From Callaeas wilsoni (lineage: Eukaryota > Chordata > Aves > Passeriformes > Callaeidae): 64,000 nt of DNA. Every line of letters starts with the position of its first letter. The stretch's first letter is position 1. Positions 61,231-64,000 of the stretch are shown here, one piece after another. Both the position numbers and the translations under genes were made by a program. The notes under the pieces were generated by a model. That model was given only the letters and a program-made list of their open reading frames with translations. It ran no database searches and was not told where the DNA came from. The DNA lies in assembly GCA_013398955.1 (NCBI GenBank), contig VWPU01004130.1:310001-374000 (forward strand), in the 5' to 3' direction.

Positions 61231-62208
61231 AATAGTCAGCTGTCATAAAAGTAATACTTCAGATGGGTTTACAGTGCACCAAGAGAAGTGGGAAAATGAG
61301 ATGAGAAAATCTATGATTATCTCTGACTTTGCTAGGCAGGAAAAGATTTTAATATCAGACAATAACAGGATTTCATAACTTTTCAAAGCGGTTTGTTTTG
61401 GGGCTGTCTTTTCCCAAGTTATCTGTCGATTCCTCACGTAAATTTTGAGCGTGGCGGAGAAGTTTTGCAGGAGGGAGAAACAAACGTCTGTGAGTTTGGC
61501 GGTTGTCACCTGATGGGATTAAGAAATGTAACATTAAAAACCACAATTCAAAATTTGGTAGCAAAATGATATTTTACAAATATATAGAAAGGAAATTGTT
61601 CAGTTCTTAGGGGGCACTTTGAACCTTCATATGAAAAGTCATTCATTTAAACAATATAATCTGATATCTAAAATCAAGAAGGAATAAAGAGCCAAAACTT
61701 GAGCGTCTCAAAAAAAAAAAAAAATCATTTGATTCCTTCAGAAAGCGTCTATCACTGGATCAAGAAATTAACTTGGACAGTTTATAGTTTTGTTTTGCCT
61801 TTCACTGCTTAAATTATTATATGCAAAATTATGAAAGAAAGAAAGACGCGATCTTTTTCTTTTTTTGCTCAGTCTTTTCCCCCCCAGTCACGTACATGAG
61901 AAAAGTAGCTGCGATAAACAGATACTGAATCAGACTGAAAGTCTTTTAAAAAAAAAAAAAAAACACCCAAAACATTGCATGATAGTCTCTAAGCAGTTCC
62001 ATCTGTCAAGCAGAAATTTTAGGCTAATAGCCTGTGGCGATCTCCCTCCACAGTCCACTACCTGCCTTTGTCCTATTAAATCTCTTTATTCATCTTAAAA
62101 AAGAAAAAAGAGGAAAGGAAAGAAAAACCTTGCAGACCAAAATCATCTGAGTGATGAAGCCCTAATTTTGACCGCCTCTCTTTGATGTTGAGCAGTGGGT
62201 TCTTATTT
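61231..62208. other. Immediate upstream flank of the NFI leader
   Basis: AT-rich, with A-runs at 61711-61725 and 61949-61963, and repeat-free otherwise. No TATA/initiator pair stands out. The proximal promoter probably lies within the right-hand part of this block or in the GA tract. Confidence 0.45.
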
Positions 62209-62270
62209 AAAAAAAAAAAAAGAGAGTGAGAGAGGGGGAGAGAGAGGGAGAGAGAGAGAGAGAGGAGAAG
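62209..62270 (+). repeat. A-run followed by a GA-rich (GAGAG) tract in the NFI leader/promoter region
   Basis: An uninterrupted A-run of about 13 bases is followed by about 50 bases made almost only of G and A (62221-62270), mostly GAGAG units. It lies about 200 bp before the NFI start codon. All-purine tracts of this kind can form triplex DNA and bind GAGA-type factors. Here it may mark the core promoter or lie in the 5' leader. Length polymorphism is likely. Confidence 0.8.
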
Positions 62271-62368
62271 ACAGTGCTAGGAGCAGATGACTTTTCATCT
62301 CCACTTCACCTTGCCACTGGGTCTGTGAGAGATTGGTTCATTGTCAAGGAGATTTTTTTTTTTTACCC

Positions 62369-62437
62369 ATGATTCCATATGGTATGGACCGGGCTACATG
62401 TTGCCCAACATGCCAGTGCAAATGTTTTCTCAATTAG
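62369..62437 (+). other. Upstream ORF 1 in the NFI leader (22 codons, Cys-rich)
   Basis: A short ORF with Met codons at 62369 and 62384 in the same frame ends at TAG 62435-62437, 29 nt before the NFI start. The second Met (62384) has G at -3 and G at +4, a better context than the NFI start itself. The peptide contains four Cys spaced as CC-x-x-C-x-C followed by another C. It is out of frame with the NFI exon. Whether it is translated is inference, as is its inclusion in the leader, because the transcription start is not visible. Confidence 0.4.
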
Positions 62438-62460
62438 GTGTCTTATCTCCCGTGAGTTAG
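62398..62460 (+). other. Upstream ORF 2, or an alternative exon end in the NFI frame (20 codons)
   Basis: ATG 62398 opens a 20-codon ORF starting MLPNMPVQMF and ending at TAG 62458-62460. It is in the same frame as the NFI exon and stops two codons before its ATG. A second GTGAGT donor-like hexamer lies inside it at 62452-62457, after 18 codons and 111 nt (37 codons) upstream of the main donor, so both donors have the same phase. If the first donor were spliced, an NFI protein with a different N-terminus would result. The exon side is CCC rather than AG, which weakens the donor. It may equally be just an upstream ORF. Confidence 0.35.
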
Positions 62461-62466
62461 CATCAG

Positions 62467-62562
62467 ATGAAGCTTGCTGACAGCATAATGGCAGGGAAAA
62501 CCTCCGACGGCTCCATCAAATGGCAGCTCTGCTACGACATCTCGGCCAGAACTTGGTGGATG
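62467..62562 (+). CDS. NFIB: Nuclear factor I alternative first coding exon (NFIB favoured, NFIA possible); partial gene
   Basis: NFI proteins are nuclear, dimeric, site-specific DNA-binding factors that bind TTGGC-N5-GCCAA and control transcription in brain, lung and muscle development. The exon reads 32 codons in frame, starting MKLADSIMAG and ending CYDISARTWWM, then meets GTGAGT. This is the alternative NFI N-terminus, which in known isoforms replaces the short MYSPLCLTQ-type start and is followed by DEFHPFIE, the start of the DNA-binding domain, in phase 0; 96 nt fits that phase. An in-frame TAG at 62458-62460 makes 62467 the first possible Met in this frame. That ATG has a weak context (C at -3, A at +4). 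The in-frame Met8 at 62488 has A at -3 and G at +4 and could be used instead. From memory, NFIA has V and A where this exon has I (codon 7) and T (codon 12). NFIA is extremely conserved, so I lean to NFIB. The family call is strong; the paralogue call is moderate. All downstream exons lie outside the window. Confidence 0.88.
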
Positions 62563-62568
62563 GTGAGT
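62563..62568 (+). other. Splice donor of the NFI first coding exon
   Basis: The coding exon ends TGGATG and is followed directly by GTGAGT, a consensus U1 donor. The position leaves the reading frame in phase 0, as expected for joining to the NFI DNA-binding-domain exon that starts with Asp-Glu-Phe-His. A pyrimidine-rich stretch follows at about 62582-62620. The intron runs to the end of the window without a recognisable second exon. Confidence 0.85.
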
Positions 62569-64000
62569 TGGCAGCAGGGCTGCTTTTTTTTTTCTCCCTT
62601 TTCTACTTTCCCTCCCTCTTTGACAAAATGTCCCAGACCTCACATTTATCAAATTAACATTTGATTTTTTTCACACTCTTCAGTAGAGCAGCCTCACACT
62701 TGTCCCACTTGTGTGCTTTCCCCTGTGTAACAGGAGACCGTTAATGTGCACTACAGTTTCCAGAGGGAAGCTTTTTCAATTCTCCTTAAGGGGAAAAAAA
62801 AAAAAAGTATGCAAAGAAGTAGTTTGAAAAAGCCTTGTTGTGCAGAGTAACTTGTCTCAGTCGGCTGCCTAACGCTCAGTTTGTTTTATTTTATCTGCTG
62901 CTTTCCAGCGTCCGTGCGCGCGTGCATTTTTTACCATGCAGTATTTTGTAAAGAGGGAAGGTGGAAAGTTCAGTCCGTTACAAAGCGAGTCGATCCCTGT
63001 AAAAGCCTGGAACGGTGCGGTCGTGGCGTGGTGTAAAATCATCACGTGTGAGAGGAGCGCGGTTTGCGAGGTGCTGCCTTTCATCCGAGACCCCAATCTA
63101 ACTTTTCCCTCCGCTTGTTTGCGTTAGAGCAGGTTCCCGGGCTGTGCTGACCTGGAGCCATGTGTTACAGATCCCACATAGTCTGGCTCTAGCTGCTTTT
63201 GGGCACAATTAAAGTTTCAATAAAGTCCCAACGTGCTCCGTAGAACGAGTTAACTAGCATGTCATGGTCAGCCGGGCCAGACAACCTTTGACATCTTGAA
63301 TCTATAAGAGGTATAGTGAGTTAGGAGGATGCACAATAGCCCATTGTAGCAGAAGATGCAAGTCCTGTTGCGAGGAAGAGAGTCCTCAAATCATTACTGC
63401 CCTCGTTAGCGTGTTGTCCGTTAGGGATTAATTCGTTAGCAGCGCATTTTTAGTTTTCTGTAATTATTATTCTTGTGGCAAGCGTGAATTCTTCCAGTGA
63501 GAGGAAAAGTTTGCTGCCAGGACAATGAATGTATTATCCGCTCCTAACTGGACCGTGAACCTCAGCTCATTTCACATAGATATCAGTTAAAAAAGGACTG
63601 GCGAGTGGAATTACAAAACAAGGCATGATCACTTTCATTGTATGATACGCTGAAACAAGTCGGGGGCTTTCCCTCCCCCTCACCGCCCCGGACCAATTTT
63701 GGTATCATTTGGAAAGTTTAAGACCTCAGAGGACTTGAAAGACTTTTAAAAGTGAGATCCGGAAGGTTTTTATTCTGCAGCTTGGTGGTGGCCATTGTGT
63801 ATATCATGTGGCTTGTATTTAAAGGTGTTTGGGCTCGGGGTTTTCCGTTTTGTTTTGTCTAAACTCTTAATTTTTTAAGCGTCTATTAGAGGTTTGCCAG
63901 CGGTTGCCAGTGAAATGTAACATGCAGCGTTTGGTTAATGGGAATAGGGAAGGCTAACCACTTTACTTATAGTACTGATTTTCCAATTAGACTTTCTGCC
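62569..64000 (+). promoter_or_regulatory. Start of NFI intron 1; non-repetitive, CNE-like, candidate regulatory sequence
   Basis: No repeat family is recognisable and no exon is seen. A short CpG-rich alternating purine-pyrimidine stretch lies at 62913-62927 (CGTGCGCGCGTGCAT). From about 63200 onward the sequence has scattered CpGs, TAATTA- and ATTA-type homeodomain cores (for example near 63426-63475) and several GTTAAC/GTTAGC words. It looks like sequence under constraint, but no alignment was available. In known NFI isoforms the canonical first exon lies downstream of this alternative one, probably beyond this window. Confidence 0.4.

Larger units (their letters stand above)
62271..62466 (+). 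promoter_or_regulatory. Probable 5' leader of the NFI alternative first exon
   Basis: This is the stretch between the GA tract and the start codon. It holds the two upstream ORFs, a T-run at 62352-62364 and the donor-like GTGAGT at 62452. There is no TATA box at a clear distance (only TATTTAA at about 62204-62210) and no CpG-dense island around the exon. If transcription starts nearby it is likely dispersed. The region is inferred to be leader only because the coding exon follows without any acceptor-like site close to the ATG. Confidence 0.45.

Noticed and set aside
1..64000. tRNA, rRNA or other RNA genes, CRISPR arrays, intact transposons, endogenous viral genes
   Set aside because: I found no cloverleaf, no spaced identical repeats, no RT, transposase, gag or pol peptide in any frame. 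The only rRNA-like sequence is the 5S-derived SINE remnant.

Overview
This window looks like avian nuclear DNA. The recognisable dispersed repeats are three 3'-end fragments of CR1, the dominant bird LINE, plus a few very old amniote remnants. Repeat density is low, the base composition is AT-rich, and there is no operon or prokaryotic gene organisation. No ORF upstream of 62.3 kb reads as a known protein.

The only protein-coding feature I can support is at the right edge, on the + strand. At 62467-62562 there is a 32-codon first coding exon of a nuclear factor I (NFI/CTF) transcription factor, followed at once by a consensus splice donor. Its peptide belongs to the alternative NFI N-terminus that joins directly to the DEFHPFIE start of the NFI DNA-binding domain. 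Paralogue assignment is not certain: two residues differ from the NFIA version I recall, so I favour NFIB over NFIA. The leader before it carries two overlapping short upstream ORFs, a GA-rich tract and a second GTGAGT donor-like site in the same phase. The remaining exons lie beyond the window.

The roughly 62 kb before that exon is a gene desert. From left to right it holds: AT-rich unique sequence; a CR1 fragment next to a small GC-rich patch with E2F- and YY1-type motifs (about 2.5-3.2 kb); a nested palindrome cluster (8.75 kb) and a 42-bp tandem duplication (8.1 kb); an element with adjoining NFI-like and T-box-like palindromes (15.2 kb); a segment with homeodomain- and SOX-type inverted motifs (20.7-21.0 kb); a second CR1 fragment (25.6 kb); a 5S-rRNA-derived SINE remnant (26.7 kb); palindromic MITE-like remnants (30.6 and 45.3 kb); a palindrome-bearing AT-rich segment (34.2 kb); a third CR1 fragment (42.3 kb); and from about 56.3 kb onward a dense, mostly repeat-free stretch with POU-, SOX- and homeodomain-type motifs leading into the NFI exon. 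This is the usual layout of a developmental regulator with long-range enhancers. The individual enhancer calls are inference from motif layout and were not tested by alignment.

I found no RNA gene, no CRISPR array, no intact transposon and no evidence of a new multi-gene system.
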